From Candidatus Palauibacter denitrificans (GTDB taxonomy: Bacteria; Gemmatimonadota; Gemmatimonadetes; Palauibacterales; Palauibacteraceae), in the NCBI GenBank assembly GCA_009841015.1, contig VXMQ01000010.1, forward strand, positions 1 through 39,439: a DNA stretch of 39,439 bases, written 5' to 3'. This document shows, piece by piece, positions 14,966 through 24,872 of this stretch. Every line of letters starts with the position of its first letter. Within the stretch, counting starts at the first letter, position 1. The position numbers were made by a program, and so were the translations under genes. The notes under the pieces are model-generated. The model had not been told where the DNA came from. It ran no database searches and saw nothing but the letters and a program-made list of their open reading frames with translations.

Positions 14966-16471
14966 ATGCGCGTGACCCGGGCGGTCGCCATGGTGGCGGC
15001 TCTCTCCAGTGCGGGGTGCGATGCGCCGCCCGCCGATCCGGCGGCAGCAGCGACTCATTCCCATGCCGGCGGCGGCGTGGTGACGCACTGGACGGAGTCG
15101 CTCGAACTCTTTGTCCAGTACCCGCCGCACGTTCGGGGCGTCGCGAGCGAGCCGTGGGCCATCCACCTGACCTGGCTGGCGGACTGGAAGCCGGTGCGGG
15201 AAGGGCGCCTCGTGCTCCTGCTCCGGGGACCGGGCGGTGCCCGCGAAGAGATCGTGCTCCCGGCCCCGGCGAGCCCGGGAATCTACAATGCGCGCCCAAC
15301 CCTCACGGAGACGGGGACATGGCGAGCGGATCTGACCCTCACGGCCCGCGGCGCGGACCACGCGATCCCGGTAGGCCAGCTGCAGGTGTGGCCGAGCGAG
15401 GAAGCGCTCCCGCACGACGAGGAGCAGCCGCTTCCGGGACTGATCGCGCTCCTGAAGGAAGAACAGTGGGCGATGCCGTTCGAGGTGGCGGTCGCCGAGA
15501 CGCGCCGGATTCCGCCTTCGATCCCGGTGACCGGTGAGGTCACGGCCCCCGCGCGCGGCCTCGCACACGTGTCGACGCCGGTGGAAGGCCTCGTGCTCGT
15601 CCAGGGGCCGTCGCCCGCGCCCGGCGAGGAGGTGCGGGAGGGGGAGACGCTGGCGTTGATCGCCCCCACGAGCCTCGACGATTCGTACGCCCGTATGCGG
15701 GCCGACGTCGTAGAGGCCGAGCGCGAGGCGGACCGGACGGAGCGTCTCTTCGCCGCCGGCGCCATCGCCGAGCGCCGCCTGGAGGAGGCCCGCCACAACC
15801 TCGAGGTGGCGCGGGCGGCGTTCGAGGCCGTGGGAGGCATTCGCTCGGCCGAGGCGGACGGCGCTGCCGACCCGCACCTCTACCGGCTTCGGAGTCCGAT
15901 CGCGGGCGTGATCGCGGACCGCCACGTGGCGCCCGGCGAGCACGTCGCCGTCGGGACACACGCGTTCACCGTCGTGCGTCCCGAGACCCTCTGGTTCGTG
16001 GCGCGGGTTCCGGCCCGCCACGCCGAAGCGGCCGGCGAAGTCCGCGGCGCATGGTTCACCGTCGAAGGCGCGACCCGGGCGCACGCCGCCGACCGCGTGG
16101 TGTCGGTGGGCAGCATTATCGATCCCGGGAGCCGTGCGCTGCCGGTCCGGTTCGCGGTGGCGAACCCGGATGGCGTGCTCAAGGTGGGGATGCTGGCCGA
16201 AGGACATCTGCTCCTCGGCGAGCCCATGGAAGGCGTGGCCGTCCCGACGCCAGCGATCCTGGACGAGGACGGGCTCTCCGTCGTCTACGTGAAGGTCGGC
16301 GGCGAAGCGTTCCAGCGGCGGGTGGTGGATACCGGCCCCTCGGACGGCTCGTGGACCCTCGTTCACTCCGGGGTTGCGCGCGGGGAACAGGTCGTCGCCG
16401 TCGGCGCATATCAGGTGAGACTGGCCTCGCTCGGCGACGTGGAGATCTCGGACCACGGACATCCGCACTGA
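14966..16471 (+). CDS. RND efflux periplasmic adaptor (membrane-fusion protein), lipoprotein
   Basis: This 501-residue adaptor has a lipobox SAGC (Cys18). An N-terminal beta domain (about residues 38-150, FixH/YtkA-like in look, with HLTWLADWKPVREGRLVLLLRGPGG and PGIYNARPTLTETGTWRADL) precedes the adaptor proper. The adaptor has a barrel-sandwich hybrid (VTGEVTAPARGLAHVSTPVEG and RSPIAGVIADRHVAPGEHV), a short coiled-coil hairpin rich in Glu and Arg, and a beta-barrel and membrane-proximal part. His-rich ends (THSHAGGG, SDHGHPH) recall metal-efflux adaptors such as CusB/CzcB, but substrate is not proven. AGGAGG lies just before the ATG. The pump gene follows after 7 bases. Confidence 0.88.
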   Translation: MRVTRAVAMVAALSSAGCDAPPADPAAAATHSHAGGGVVTHWTESLELFVQYPPHVRGVASEPWAIHLTWLADWKPVREGRLVLLLRGPGGAREEIVLPAPASPGIYNARPTLTETGTWRADLTLTARGADHAIPVGQLQVWPSEEALPHDEEQPLPGLIALLKEEQWAMPFEVAVAETRRIPPSIPVTGEVTAPARGLAHVSTPVEGLVLVQGPSPAPGEEVREGETLALIAPTSLDDSYARMRADVVEAEREADRTERLFAAGAIAERRLEEARHNLEVARAAFEAVGGIRSAEADGAADPHLYRLRSPIAGVIADRHVAPGEHVAVGTHAFTVVRPETLWFVARVPARHAEAAGEVRGAWFTVEGATRAHAADRVVSVGSIIDPGSRALPVRFAVANPDGVLKVGMLAEGHLLLGEPMEGVAVPTPAILDEDGLSVVYVKVGGEAFQRRVVDTGPSDGSWTLVHSGVARGEQVVAVGAYQVRLASLGDVEISDHGHPH

Positions 16472-16478
16472 CGGCGGG

Positions 16479-19400
16479 ATGAGGGCTCCCGGACCGGCGG
16501 AAGACCGGTCAGGCCTCCTGCACGGACTGCTGGACCGGCTCGTCCACGCGTCGCTGGAGAACCGTTTCCTCGCGGTGGCAGCCGGGGCGCTGCTCCTGGC
16601 GGGCGGGGGATGGGTGGGTGCCACCCTGCCCGTCGACGTCTTTCCCGACCTCACCGCTCCTACGGTCACGGTGCTCAGCGACGCCCACGGGCTGGCCCCG
16701 GAAGAGGTCGAGAGTCTCGTCACCTTCCCGATTGAAACGGCGGTGAACGGCGCGGCCGGCGTGCGCCGGGTCCGGTCGAGTTCGGCGCAGGGGATCAGCA
16801 TCGTCTGGGTGGATTTCGACTGGGGGACGGACATCCTCCGCGCCCGGCAGATCGTGAACGAGCGGCTTCAACTCGCCACGGCCCAACTGCCGGAGGACGT
16901 GACCGCCCCGGTGCTCGCGCCCGTGAGTTCGATCATGGGCGAGATCCTGCTCGTCGGCATGAGCGCGCCCGCCCCGCAACTCATGGAGGCACGGACGGCC
17001 GCGGACTGGACCGTGAGGCGAAGACTTCTCGCCGTACCCGGCGTCTCGCAGGTGGTGTCGATCGGCGGACAGGTCCGCCAGTACCAGGTCCTGATCCGGC
17101 CCGAGCGCCTGCTCGCGTACGGCGTCGGGCTCGACGAGGTACTCGAGGCGGCGTCGGGCTCGAACCGGAACGCGTCCGGAGGCGTCTATCGGTCCGGTGG
17201 GCGCGAGATCCTGATCCGCGGCATCGGTCGCGCGCGAGACCTGGAGGAGATCGGACTGACCGTCGTCGCCGTGCGGGAGGGCGTACCCATCCTCATCGAG
17301 GACCTGGCGGAGGTTCGAATCGGTCCGCGCGTCCGGCTCGGCACCGCTTCCGTGAACGCGGAGCCCGCCGTCGTGCTCTCGATCCAGAAGCAGCCCGGCG
17401 CCAACACGCTGGAGCTGACGGAGCGGATCGACGCCGAACTGAACGAGATCGAAGCGGAACTCCCGGCGGGCGTAGCCTTCGAGAGGTCCGTGTTCCGACA
17501 GGCCGATTTCATCTCGCTTGCCGTGGACAACGTGATCGAAGCCCTGCGCGATGGTGCCCTGCTCGTCGTCGCGGTGCTCCTGCTCTTCCTGTGGAACCTG
17601 AGGACGACGGCGATTTCCGCCCTCGCGATCCCGCTCTCGCTGGCGCTCGCGGTCATCGTGCTGCGGCTCCTCGGGGGGACCATCAACACGATGACGCTGG
17701 GCGGCATGGCCATCGCCATCGGCGCGCTGGTCGATGACGCGATCATCGTCGTCGAGAACGTGTACCGCCGGCTGCGCGAAGAGCGCCGCCGCCCGCCGGA
17801 GCGCCGCCGCCGGCCGCTGGCCCTCGTCCGGGACGCGGCGCGGGAGATCCGGAATCCGATCCTGAGCGCCACGCTCATCATCTCCATCGTCTTCGTCCCG
17901 CTCTTCTTCCTCTCGGGCGTCGAGGGACGCATGCTCCGGCCGCTGGGGCTGGCGTACATCGTGAGCATTCTCTCGTCGCTGCTCGTCGCGGTCACGGTGA
18001 CGCCGGCGCTCTGCCACATGCTTCTGCCGGGGGATCGGGCGATGGACCGTCCGCGCGAGCCCTGGCTGATGCGCGGGATCGAACGCGCGTACGGGCGCGT
18101 CCTCGACGGCGCGCTTCGCCGTTCCGGGGCCGTGCTTGGCGGTGCGGCGCTGCTGCTGGTCGGCACTCTGGCTCTCGTTCCGCTGCTGGGGCGCGGCTTC
18201 CTGCCCGAGTTCCAGGAGGGAACGCTGACCATCTCCGTGGTGAGCCTGCCCGGGACGTCACTCGTGGAGTCCGACGCGACCGGGGCCCGCGTGGAGCGCC
18301 AGCTGCTGGCGCACCCGGCCGTCGTCTCCACCTCGCGGCGGACGGGCCGGGCGGAACTCGACGAGCACGCACAGGGCGCCAACGCCTCCGAGGTCGACGC
18401 GCGGCTGGACCTTTCGGAGCACGACCTGGAGGAGGTCATGGCCGCGCTCCGGGACGACCTGGCGGGACTCCCCGGCACCAGCGTCACGGTCGGACAGCCG
18501 ATCGGGCACCGGATCGACCACATGCTTTCCGGCACGCGGGCCGCCATCGCGGCCAATCTGTTCGGACCCGACCTCCAGCAACTGCGCGACATCGCCGGCG
18601 AGATCGAGACCGTCGCGGGGACGGTGGAGGGCCTCGTGGACGTCTCCGTGGAGAGGCAGGCGGACATACCCCAGCTTCAGATCCGCGCCGACCGCCGCGC
18701 CATGGCCCGCCACGGTGTCACGCCGGCGGAGATGGCTGCCGCCGTCGACGTCGCGTTCCAGGGAGAGGAGGTGTCGCTCATCAGGGAAGGGGATCGCGCG
18801 TTCGATCTCGTCGTGCGCTACGCGGACGAACATCGCACCGACCCCGAGGCGATCGGCAGGACGCTGATGACAACCCCGGCGGGCACCACGGTACCGCTGT
18901 CGCAACTGGCTTCGATCGTGCCGTCGATAGGGCCCAACACGATCAGCCGGGAGAATGTGCAGCGGAAGATCGTCGTGAGCGCGAACGTCGCGCGGCGCGA
19001 CGTGGGCGGAGCCGCGGAGGAGCTTCAGGCGCGGGTCGCGGCGGAGGTCGAACTGCCGCCGGGCTACTACGTCCAGTACGGAGGGCAGTTCGAGAGCGGG
19101 CGGGAGGCGACGCGGCGGATTACTCTGCTCTCGCTGTTCTCGATCGCCGCCATCTTCCTCATCATGCTCCGGGCCTTCGGGAGCGCCCGCATCGCCGCTC
19201 TTCTCATGGTGAACCTGCCTCTGGCGCTGGCGGGGGGCGTGCTTGCGGTTCTGCTCATCGGCGGCACCGTCAACATCGCGACGCTGGTCGGGTTCATCAC
19301 GTTGTTCGGCATCGCGGTACGAAACGGCATCCTTCTCGTGAGCCGCTATCAGGATCTGCGCGCGGCGGGTGCCGGCCTCGCCCCGAGCATCCGGCGCGGC

Positions 19401-19610
19401 TCCATGGAACGTCTCAGTCCCATCCTGATGACGGCGCTCACGGCCGGTCTCGCGCTCGTTCCGCTCGCGCTGGGCATCGGCGAACCCGGCAAGGAGATCC
19501 AGGCCCCGCTCGCCGTCGTCGTACTCGGGGGACTGTTCACGTCCACCACGCTCAACATGGTTGTCGTCCCGGCCCTCTTCCTGCGCTTCGCCGGCGACCG
19601 GGCCGGGTGA
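16479..19610 (+). CDS. RND efflux pump permease, CusA/CzcA-like
   Basis: This 1043-residue inner-membrane proton-driven pump has the full RND length: first helix near 28-48, a large periplasmic loop, helices 2-6 (about 345-520), helix 7, a second loop and helices 8-12 at the C terminus. The opening VDVFPDLTAPTVTVLSDAHG and overall layout resemble the CusA/CzcA metal branch. The helix-4 proton relay reads IGALVDDAIIVVENVYRRL: an AcrB-like Asp pair instead of the CzcA DFGxxxDG motif, so metal export should not be assumed. It follows its adaptor by 7 bases; no outer-membrane TolC partner is adjacent. Confidence 0.92.
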   Translation: MRAPGPAEDRSGLLHGLLDRLVHASLENRFLAVAAGALLLAGGGWVGATLPVDVFPDLTAPTVTVLSDAHGLAPEEVESLVTFPIETAVNGAAGVRRVRSSSAQGISIVWVDFDWGTDILRARQIVNERLQLATAQLPEDVTAPVLAPVSSIMGEILLVGMSAPAPQLMEARTAADWTVRRRLLAVPGVSQVVSIGGQVRQYQVLIRPERLLAYGVGLDEVLEAASGSNRNASGGVYRSGGREILIRGIGRARDLEEIGLTVVAVREGVPILIEDLAEVRIGPRVRLGTASVNAEPAVVLSIQKQPGANTLELTERIDAELNEIEAELPAGVAFERSVFRQADFISLAVDNVIEALRDGALLVVAVLLLFLWNLRTTAISALAIPLSLALAVIVLRLLGGTINTMTLGGMAIAIGALVDDAIIVVENVYRRLREERRRPPERRRRPLALVRDAAREIRNPILSATLIISIVFVPLFFLSGVEGRMLRPLGLAYIVSILSSLLVAVTVTPALCHMLLPGDRAMDRPREPWLMRGIERAYGRVLDGALRRSGAVLGGAALLLVGTLALVPLLGRGFLPEFQEGTLTISVVSLPGTSLVESDATGARVERQLLAHPAVVSTSRRTGRAELDEHAQGANASEVDARLDLSEHDLEEVMAALRDDLAGLPGTSVTVGQPIGHRIDHMLSGTRAAIAANLFGPDLQQLRDIAGEIETVAGTVEGLVDVSVERQADIPQLQIRADRRAMARHGVTPAEMAAAVDVAFQGEEVSLIREGDRAFDLVVRYADEHRTDPEAIGRTLMTTPAGTTVPLSQLASIVPSIGPNTISRENVQRKIVVSANVARRDVGGAAEELQARVAAEVELPPGYYVQYGGQFESGREATRRITLLSLFSIAAIFLIMLRAFGSARIAALLMVNLPLALAGGVLAVLLIGGTVNIATLVGFITLFGIAVRNGILLVSRYQDLRAAGAGLAPSIRRGSMERLSPILMTALTAGLALVPLALGIGEPGKEIQAPLAVVVLGGLFTSTTLNMVVVPALFLRFAGDRAG

Positions 19611-19700
19611 CCATTGGAAGCCCGGGGCGGTCAGTAGAGTAACGAAGCCCGGCGATGCGGAATGGCCGGATTGTCTGAACAGTGGGGGGAGAGTGAGGAG

Positions 19701-20324
19701 ATGGCGATCGAAGCAACAGCGCGACGAACGGGAGTCCTGCTGGCCATGGTTCTTGGGATGGCGGCCTGCAGCGACGACGCGACAGGACCGGCGGAGCCCA
19801 CGCTGACGCTGGAGGAGAGTGAGGCGCTGCTCTTCGCCATCAACCTCGTCGGGACGCGAGCGTTGGAGGCGGACCCGGGCGCCTTCTCCGGCGCCGTGAG
19901 CCTGACGGCCAACTGCTCGGGGGGCGGGGTAGTCAATGCGGGCGGTTCGCTGATCCCATCGGAAACCGGGACCGGGATCGGGTTCCTGGCGAACCTGACG
20001 ATCGTGCCGGAGGGCTGCGTGGAAACTGCCCGCGGCAGGACGTTCACGCTCGATGGGGCTCCCAGTCTCCGACAGACGGGCTCGTACACGTTTACGCCGC
20101 AAGAGCTCGCGTTCGTGTTCGATCTGAACGTGTCGATGGTCGGTGCTGTCGCATACGAACTCGAGGGAAGAGACGGGACCTGCGAGGTTTCCGTCATGGT
20201 GGAATCCCGGCTGGACTTCGGCGATCTGATGATGACGGGGAGTGCCTCGGGCACGTTGTGCGGCAACGCGGTCGACATAGATCTGAGTCGTGAGATCCCG
20301 CTGACGCCCGACGCCGGGGGATGA
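19701..20324 (+). CDS. Hypothetical lipoprotein
   Basis: This 207-residue protein has a signal peptide with a lipobox (GMAACSDD) followed by an acidic, glycine-rich mature part. Four cysteines after the lipid Cys (TANCSGG, PEGCVET, DGTCEVS, GTLCGNA) could form two disulfides. The alternating strand pattern suggests a small beta domain. I recognise no family. ATG 19701 begins right at a normal signal peptide and has purine-rich GGGGGAGAGTGAGGAG before it; ATG 19662 would add 13 residues. It stands alone between the RND pump and a convergent oxidase gene. Confidence 0.7.
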   Translation: MAIEATARRTGVLLAMVLGMAACSDDATGPAEPTLTLEESEALLFAINLVGTRALEADPGAFSGAVSLTANCSGGGVVNAGGSLIPSETGTGIGFLANLTIVPEGCVETARGRTFTLDGAPSLRQTGSYTFTPQELAFVFDLNVSMVGAVAYELEGRDGTCEVSVMVESRLDFGDLMMTGSASGTLCGNAVDIDLSREIPLTPDAGG

Positions 20325-20346
20325 AGTCGGCCGCCTCGCGCGGGCG

Positions 20347-20359
20347 CCGTCGGCGACGG
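20347..20359. terminator. Small hairpin in a convergent gap
   Basis: CCGTC-GGC-GACGG is a perfect 5-bp stem with a 3-base loop, in the 44-base gap between the lipoprotein stop and the oxidase stop. No T-run is present, so a termination role is weakly supported. Confidence 0.3.
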
Positions 20360-20368
20360 TCTCCGGTC

Positions 20369-21488
20369 TCAGCCGAAACGGCCGATCGAGAAGTCCGGCA
20401 GCGCGTGACCGGGACGCTTATCCGTGAGGAGGTCGGCCATGAGCGACCCGAGAACGGGGGGCGAACTTGAACGCGTGCCCGGAGCCGCCGGCGAACAGCA
20501 TGACGCCGGGATGGTCGGGGTGGCGGTCGAGGATGAAATCTTCGTCGGGTGTGTTCGAGTAGAGGCAGATGGACGCGTGGGCCAGGGGGCCGGCCACGCC
20601 CGGCGCATACCGTGCGAACAGCCTTCGCAGATCCTCCGTCTCGGCGGTCCCGACCTCGCGGTCGACCCGCTTCACATCGGTCCGGCGTCCGGCCTGGAAG
20701 TGCATCCCCGCTTTCAGGCCTCGGGCCGTCGGCGGGAAGCCGTACCACGTCCCCCGCCGTTCGAGCTCCCACACCCAGGCGGGACCTGCCGCGAGCCTGT
20801 CCGCATGGGGCCCGGAAGGTTCGAACCAGTACTGAACCGTGCGCTCCACTTCGAGCGGGAGGGACAGTTCGGGAAGCAGTTGTGGGGTCCACGCGCCCGC
20901 GACGATGGCGAGCCGCCGCGCCGGGTATTCTCCCCTCTCGGTCCGGACGCGAACGCCCAAGGCCGATGCGGACCACTCGACCGCGGGCTCGCCGAAGCGC
21001 AGGTCCGCGTTCGCGGCCTCCTCCAGCATCGCCTCGATGCAGGCCTCGAGTGAGAGGATCGCGGCCCCCGGTTCGTACAGAGTGACGGTCCCGGGATCCG
21101 GGCGGAGCCAGGGGACGCGTTCGACGACCTCTTCCTCGGAGAGGATGACGTAGTCGGTGTCCGGTCCGCCAATGCCGCGAAGCGGACTCCCCGCGAACGC
21201 GCGGCCGTCGTCCGGCCCCATCATGAGGGCGCCCGCCGTCCGCAGCAGCGCTCGGCCGGACGAGCGCTCGAGCTTCTGCCAGCGCCGGAAGGCGTCGCGG
21301 ACGAGCGGCATGTACGGCGATCCGTGATACCACGCCTCGCGGATCATCCGCGTCTCGCTGTGCGCCGACCCCAACGTGTGCGGGGGCGTGTAGCGGTCGA
21401 ATCCCACCACCGAGTGTCCTCGTCGGACGAGTTCGGCCGCAGTTGCGCTTCCGATGGCGCCGAGCCCGATGACGGCGAAGTCGTGCAT
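20369..21488 (-). CDS. N-methyl-L-tryptophan/sarcosine oxidase-like flavoprotein, frameshifted near the end
   Basis: This FAD-dependent amine oxidase of the MSOX/MTOX family opens with the dinucleotide motif VIGLGAIGSATAAELVRRG and has the family features GSAHSETRMIREAWY, a substrate region, and the Cys in SICLYSNTPDEDFILDRHP that carries covalent FAD in relatives. After GGSGHAFKFAP the frame changes. The expected ending (VLGSLMADLLTDKRPGHALPDF) is present one base over and ends at 20369; without the shift, translation stops at 20418. The shift lies at a six-G run (20456-20461, C-run on the coding strand), where five would restore a 372-residue protein, the length of E. coli SolA. This is a sequencing or assembly slip, or a recent mutation. 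It lies 18 bases after the serine hydrolase gene. Confidence 0.85.
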
Positions 21489-21506
21489 GAGCAGGGGGAG
21501 TGCCGC

Positions 21507-23264
21507 TCAGTTTCCGATTCTGGGAAAAACGAGGCGCTGGTCGGCCTCGACGACGGAGACTGCGCGCGCGATGCCGTCCGCGACTTCGAACACGAACTGC
21601 ACGGCGGAACCGTGCATCAGAAACGCGGTCGGGGACTGGGGGAGGAGTCGGAACGCGGCCTCGCCGGTGCGGGCGGCCATGAGAACATCCTCTTCGAGTG
21701 TGACGGTCAGGGTCGTGCCCGGGTCGATCCGGTACTCGCCCGCGAACAGAGACAGGTTCTCCGGATCCAGGCGCACGATGGGGAGTCGAAGCGCCGGATC
21801 GGGCTCGACGCCCAGCTCCGACAGGCGTTCCAGAAGACGGGGCATCCCGGGATTGTACGTGAGCGCCGCCCGGATGTGGGCGGATGCCGCGTCCGGCGCC
21901 CCGGCCGCTTCGTGGAGCTCGGACAGCGCGAACCGGATGGCCGGGAGCTCCGGCGTTCCGGCCGCGTAGGCCTCGAGGATCCCAATGGCCGTGGCCGGCT
22001 CGTCCGCCCGGAAATGGCCCGCGAGCCTCAGGACCTGGCCGGGAGAGTAGTCATATTCCTCCGGTCGGGTGCGCCGCCAGTTGTCGTACCTCGACATCGC
22101 CGCTTCGACCCCGCCCGCCTCGACGATCGGCAGCAGCCGTTCTGCGATCGACGGTCTCGGGCGCACGGCCTCGGCGCCCCACAGCAGATTCGTCAACCCC
22201 TCCACGAGCGGTCCCAGGTCGGAGGATGTGTTGTCCAGCAACACAATCAGGCGTCCGTGGTCCGGGAAGACGCGCAGCCAGGCGGAGAAGCCGAAGATCC
22301 CCCCCGTGTGTTCAATCACGCGCACTTCGGAGTCGCGCTCGATGTCCCGGGTCCGCACGCCCACGCCGTACCCGTACGACCCGGCCTCGAGACCGGGGGT
22401 CGTCATCCGCGTCACTGTCTCCGGGTCCCGGAACAGGCCTCCGTCGGAGAGGAGGCTTGGGGCCCAGCGGGCGAGATCACCGACGGTGGAGTAGAGCATG
22501 CCCGAGGCATAGGGCACGGACGGGTCGATGAGGCGCGCCGGCCGGTAGCCGACGAGGTCGCGCGTGTGGCCGCGGGCGTGCCCGTCCGGGGGCCGGAGTG
22601 CGTGATCGTAACCGGTATCGCGCAGCTCCAGCGGGTCGAGGACGTACGTGCGCAGCGCCTCGTCGTAGCTCCGCCCCGTGACCCGTTCCGCGATCCAGCC
22701 CAGGAGTACGTAACCCGAGTTTGAGTACTCGAAGTCGGAGCCCGGCTCGAAGGAAAGGGGCGCCTCCCACGTCAGGGCGACGATCGCGCCCGGCGAGAAC
22801 GGGGTCGCCGCCTCCCATTCGAGGAACCCCGGCATGTTCGTGTAGCTGGGCAGTCCGGAGGTGTGTGTGAGCAGGTGGTGCAGCGTGATCCGCTCCGCGT
22901 TTTCGGGCGGGTATTCCTCGACGTAGCGGCCCACCGGGTCTTCGACCCGCAACAATCCCTCCTCCTCGAGTCTGAGGATGAGCGCGGCCGTGAACTGCTT
23001 CGTCAGCGACGCGATGCGGAACCGTGTGCTGGGAGTGTTGGCGCCGCCGCCCGCGAAGTCCGACCGTCCGAACGCGCCCTCGAACAGAATCTCGCCCTCG
23101 TCCACGATGAGGGCCGCGCCGTTGAAGAGCCTCAGGTCATGGAAGGATCGGAGATAGCTCTCCACCCGCGCCTGGCGCGGCTGCGCCTCGGCGGCGGACG
23201 CGAGCCCGGCGACGAGCGCGACGGCGAGACCGTACCTCCAGGATGACTTTCGACGCGGATACAA
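21507..23264 (-). CDS. Serine beta-lactamase-like hydrolase (class C/DD-peptidase fold), exported
   Basis: This 585-residue protein has a signal peptide ending SAAEA before QPR. The penicillin-recognising fold has catalytic SLTK (Ser86, Lys89), YSN (180-182) and HTGG (319-322), which replaces KTG. A C-terminal region of about 230 residues includes helical, TPR-like sequence (around 390-490) and a final beta domain (LSLFAGEYRIDPGTTLTVTL) seen in such esterase/peptidase relatives. Likely roles are esterase, D-amino-acid peptidase or peptidoglycan editing; the substrate is not predictable. TTG 23264 has GGGAGG 7 bases upstream and starts right at the signal peptide. The oxidase gene follows on the same strand. 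Confidence 0.88.
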   Translation of the reverse strand: MYPRRKSSWRYGLAVALVAGLASAAEAQPRQARVESYLRSFHDLRLFNGAALIVDEGEILFEGAFGRSDFAGGGANTPSTRFRIASLTKQFTAALILRLEEEGLLRVEDPVGRYVEEYPPENAERITLHHLLTHTSGLPSYTNMPGFLEWEAATPFSPGAIVALTWEAPLSFEPGSDFEYSNSGYVLLGWIAERVTGRSYDEALRTYVLDPLELRDTGYDHALRPPDGHARGHTRDLVGYRPARLIDPSVPYASGMLYSTVGDLARWAPSLLSDGGLFRDPETVTRMTTPGLEAGSYGYGVGVRTRDIERDSEVRVIEHTGGIFGFSAWLRVFPDHGRLIVLLDNTSSDLGPLVEGLTNLLWGAEAVRPRPSIAERLLPIVEAGGVEAAMSRYDNWRRTRPEEYDYSPGQVLRLAGHFRADEPATAIGILEAYAAGTPELPAIRFALSELHEAAGAPDAASAHIRAALTYNPGMPRLLERLSELGVEPDPALRLPIVRLDPENLSLFAGEYRIDPGTTLTVTLEEDVLMAARTGEAAFRLLPQSPTAFLMHGSAVQFVFEVADGIARAVSVVEADQRLVFPRIGN

Positions 23265-23351
23265 GCGGGATCCTCCCGCAGAGGTTGGCGGCCCCTGGCT
23301 GCCGGGGCCGGAACGCTCGCGTCCCCCGAACGAAAGGGATAGGATCGCATC

Positions 23352-24872
23352 ATGCGCTCGATCTCAAGTCGACAGCGGTCACGGATCCTGGAACTGGAGG
23401 AGGCTGCGCGGCCGCTCGACCCCGACGCGGGCGAGCGCGACCGCCTCATGGCCGAGGTACACGCCTACGCGCAGAGGTTCCTCGACGGACTCCCCGAGCG
23501 GCCCGCCTACCGGCACGACAAGTCCGCCGTCCGGGAGATCCGAAAGCTCGGATTCGGCCGCGGACCGCAGCCCCTGGCCGGACTCATCGACCGGATCGAC
23601 GAATCCGTGGCGGGCGTCGGCCTCGTGCCCTCGCACGGCGGACATCTCGGCTACATCCCGGGCGGAGGCATCTACGCCTCGTCGCTGGGGGACTATCTCG
23701 CCGCGGTGACGAACGAATACGCGGGCGTACGATTCACCGGGCCGGGCGCGGTCGAGTTGGAGGATCTGATCCTCGACTGGATGGCGTCGCTCGTCGGATT
23801 TCCCGCCGGGGCCGACGGGAACCTCGCTTCGGGCGGCTCCATCGCCAGCCTGATCGCGGTGGTTACGGCCCGGGAAGCGGCCGGGCTCCGGGCGCGCGAC
23901 TACGAGCGGGCCGTCGTCTACTCTTCCGCCCACACGCACCACTGCCTGCACAAGGCGGTTCGCGTGGCCGGCCTCGCGGAGGCCGTCCGGCGCGAGGTCT
24001 CCCGCGACCGGGACCTCCGCCTGTGTCCCGACTCACTCGCCGAACTTGTCGCGGAGGACCGGGAACGGGGGCTCCGGCCGTGGCTCGTCCTCGGCTCGGC
24101 CGGCACCGCCGATACCGGCCAGGTGGATCCCCTGGACCGCATCGCGGAAGTGTGCGAACGCGAGGGTCTCTGGTTCCACGTCGACGCGGCATACGGGGGC
24201 TTCTTCGCTCTCGTGGAGGGTGGCCGGCGCGTGCTCGCCGGAATGGAGCGCGCGGATTCGCTGGTGCTCGATCCGCACAAGGGAATGTTCCTGCCCTACG
24301 GCACCGGCGCAGTGCTCATCCGCGACGGCGAGGCGCTCCAGGACGCCCACGCCTACTACGCCAGCTACCTGCAGGACACCGTGGAGTCCGAGTGGGGAGG
24401 TCGTTCGCCTGCCGCCGTTTCCCCTGAACTCACGAAGCACTTTCGCGGGCTTCGGGTCTGGCTGCCGCTCCTCCTGTACGGAGAGGCCCCTTTTCGGGCC
24501 TGCCTCGCGGAGAAGCTGGAACTCGCCCGGTATTTCCATGGCGAGATCGGGGCGCTCGGATTCGAAGCGGGTCCGGAGCCTCAACTCTCGGTGGTGACCT
24601 ACCGCTGGGTGCCGAAGTCGGGGAACGCAAACGCCTTCAATCAAGCGCTCGTGGAAGAGACGCATCGCGATGGGAGGATCTTCTTCTCCTCGACGACGAT
24701 CGATGGGACGTTCTGGCTGCGGATGGCGGCGCTCGCCTTCCGCACGCACCTCGACACGATCGATCTGGCGCTCGAGGTCCTCGCGGAGGCCGTGGAGCGG
24801 CTCGAGACCCAACCCGAGCGCTGGCGCTCCACGGCGCCCGCCGAAGCACTCGCCGGGGGAGGGGGCGGCTGA
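23352..24872 (+). CDS. Pyridoxal-phosphate group II decarboxylase-family protein
   Basis: This 506-residue protein is related to aromatic-L-amino-acid, glutamate and sphingosine-phosphate decarboxylase/lyases. The PLP lysine is Lys310 in DPHKGMFLPYG, where most decarboxylases have DPHKW. The cofactor-holding Asp is in FHVDAAYGGF, and the stacking His region is SSAHTHHCLHKA. N-terminal features such as SHGGHLGYIPGGGIYASSLGDYLAAVTNEY and FTGPGAVELE match this branch. The substrate cannot be read from sequence. Its TGA overlaps the ATG of the permease gene as TGATG, so the two are co-translated and the permease may move a linked substrate. Confidence 0.88.
   Translation: MRSISSRQRSRILELEEAARPLDPDAGERDRLMAEVHAYAQRFLDGLPERPAYRHDKSAVREIRKLGFGRGPQPLAGLIDRIDESVAGVGLVPSHGGHLGYIPGGGIYASSLGDYLAAVTNEYAGVRFTGPGAVELEDLILDWMASLVGFPAGADGNLASGGSIASLIAVVTAREAAGLRARDYERAVVYSSAHTHHCLHKAVRVAGLAEAVRREVSRDRDLRLCPDSLAELVAEDRERGLRPWLVLGSAGTADTGQVDPLDRIAEVCEREGLWFHVDAAYGGFFALVEGGRRVLAGMERADSLVLDPHKGMFLPYGTGAVLIRDGEALQDAHAYYASYLQDTVESEWGGRSPAAVSPELTKHFRGLRVWLPLLLYGEAPFRACLAEKLELARYFHGEIGALGFEAGPEPQLSVVTYRWVPKSGNANAFNQALVEETHRDGRIFFSSTTIDGTFWLRMAALAFRTHLDTIDLALEVLAEAVERLETQPERWRSTAPAEALAGGGGG

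Noticed and set aside
16479..19610. Naming the pump cusA or czcA
   Set aside because: The helix-4 motif does not match the metal-RND signature, so a substrate-bearing name is not justified.
16509..20102. Long minus-strand frames (502 and 614 residues) opposite the RND pump
   Set aside because: Shadows of the pump gene; low-complexity, charged translations without family signals.
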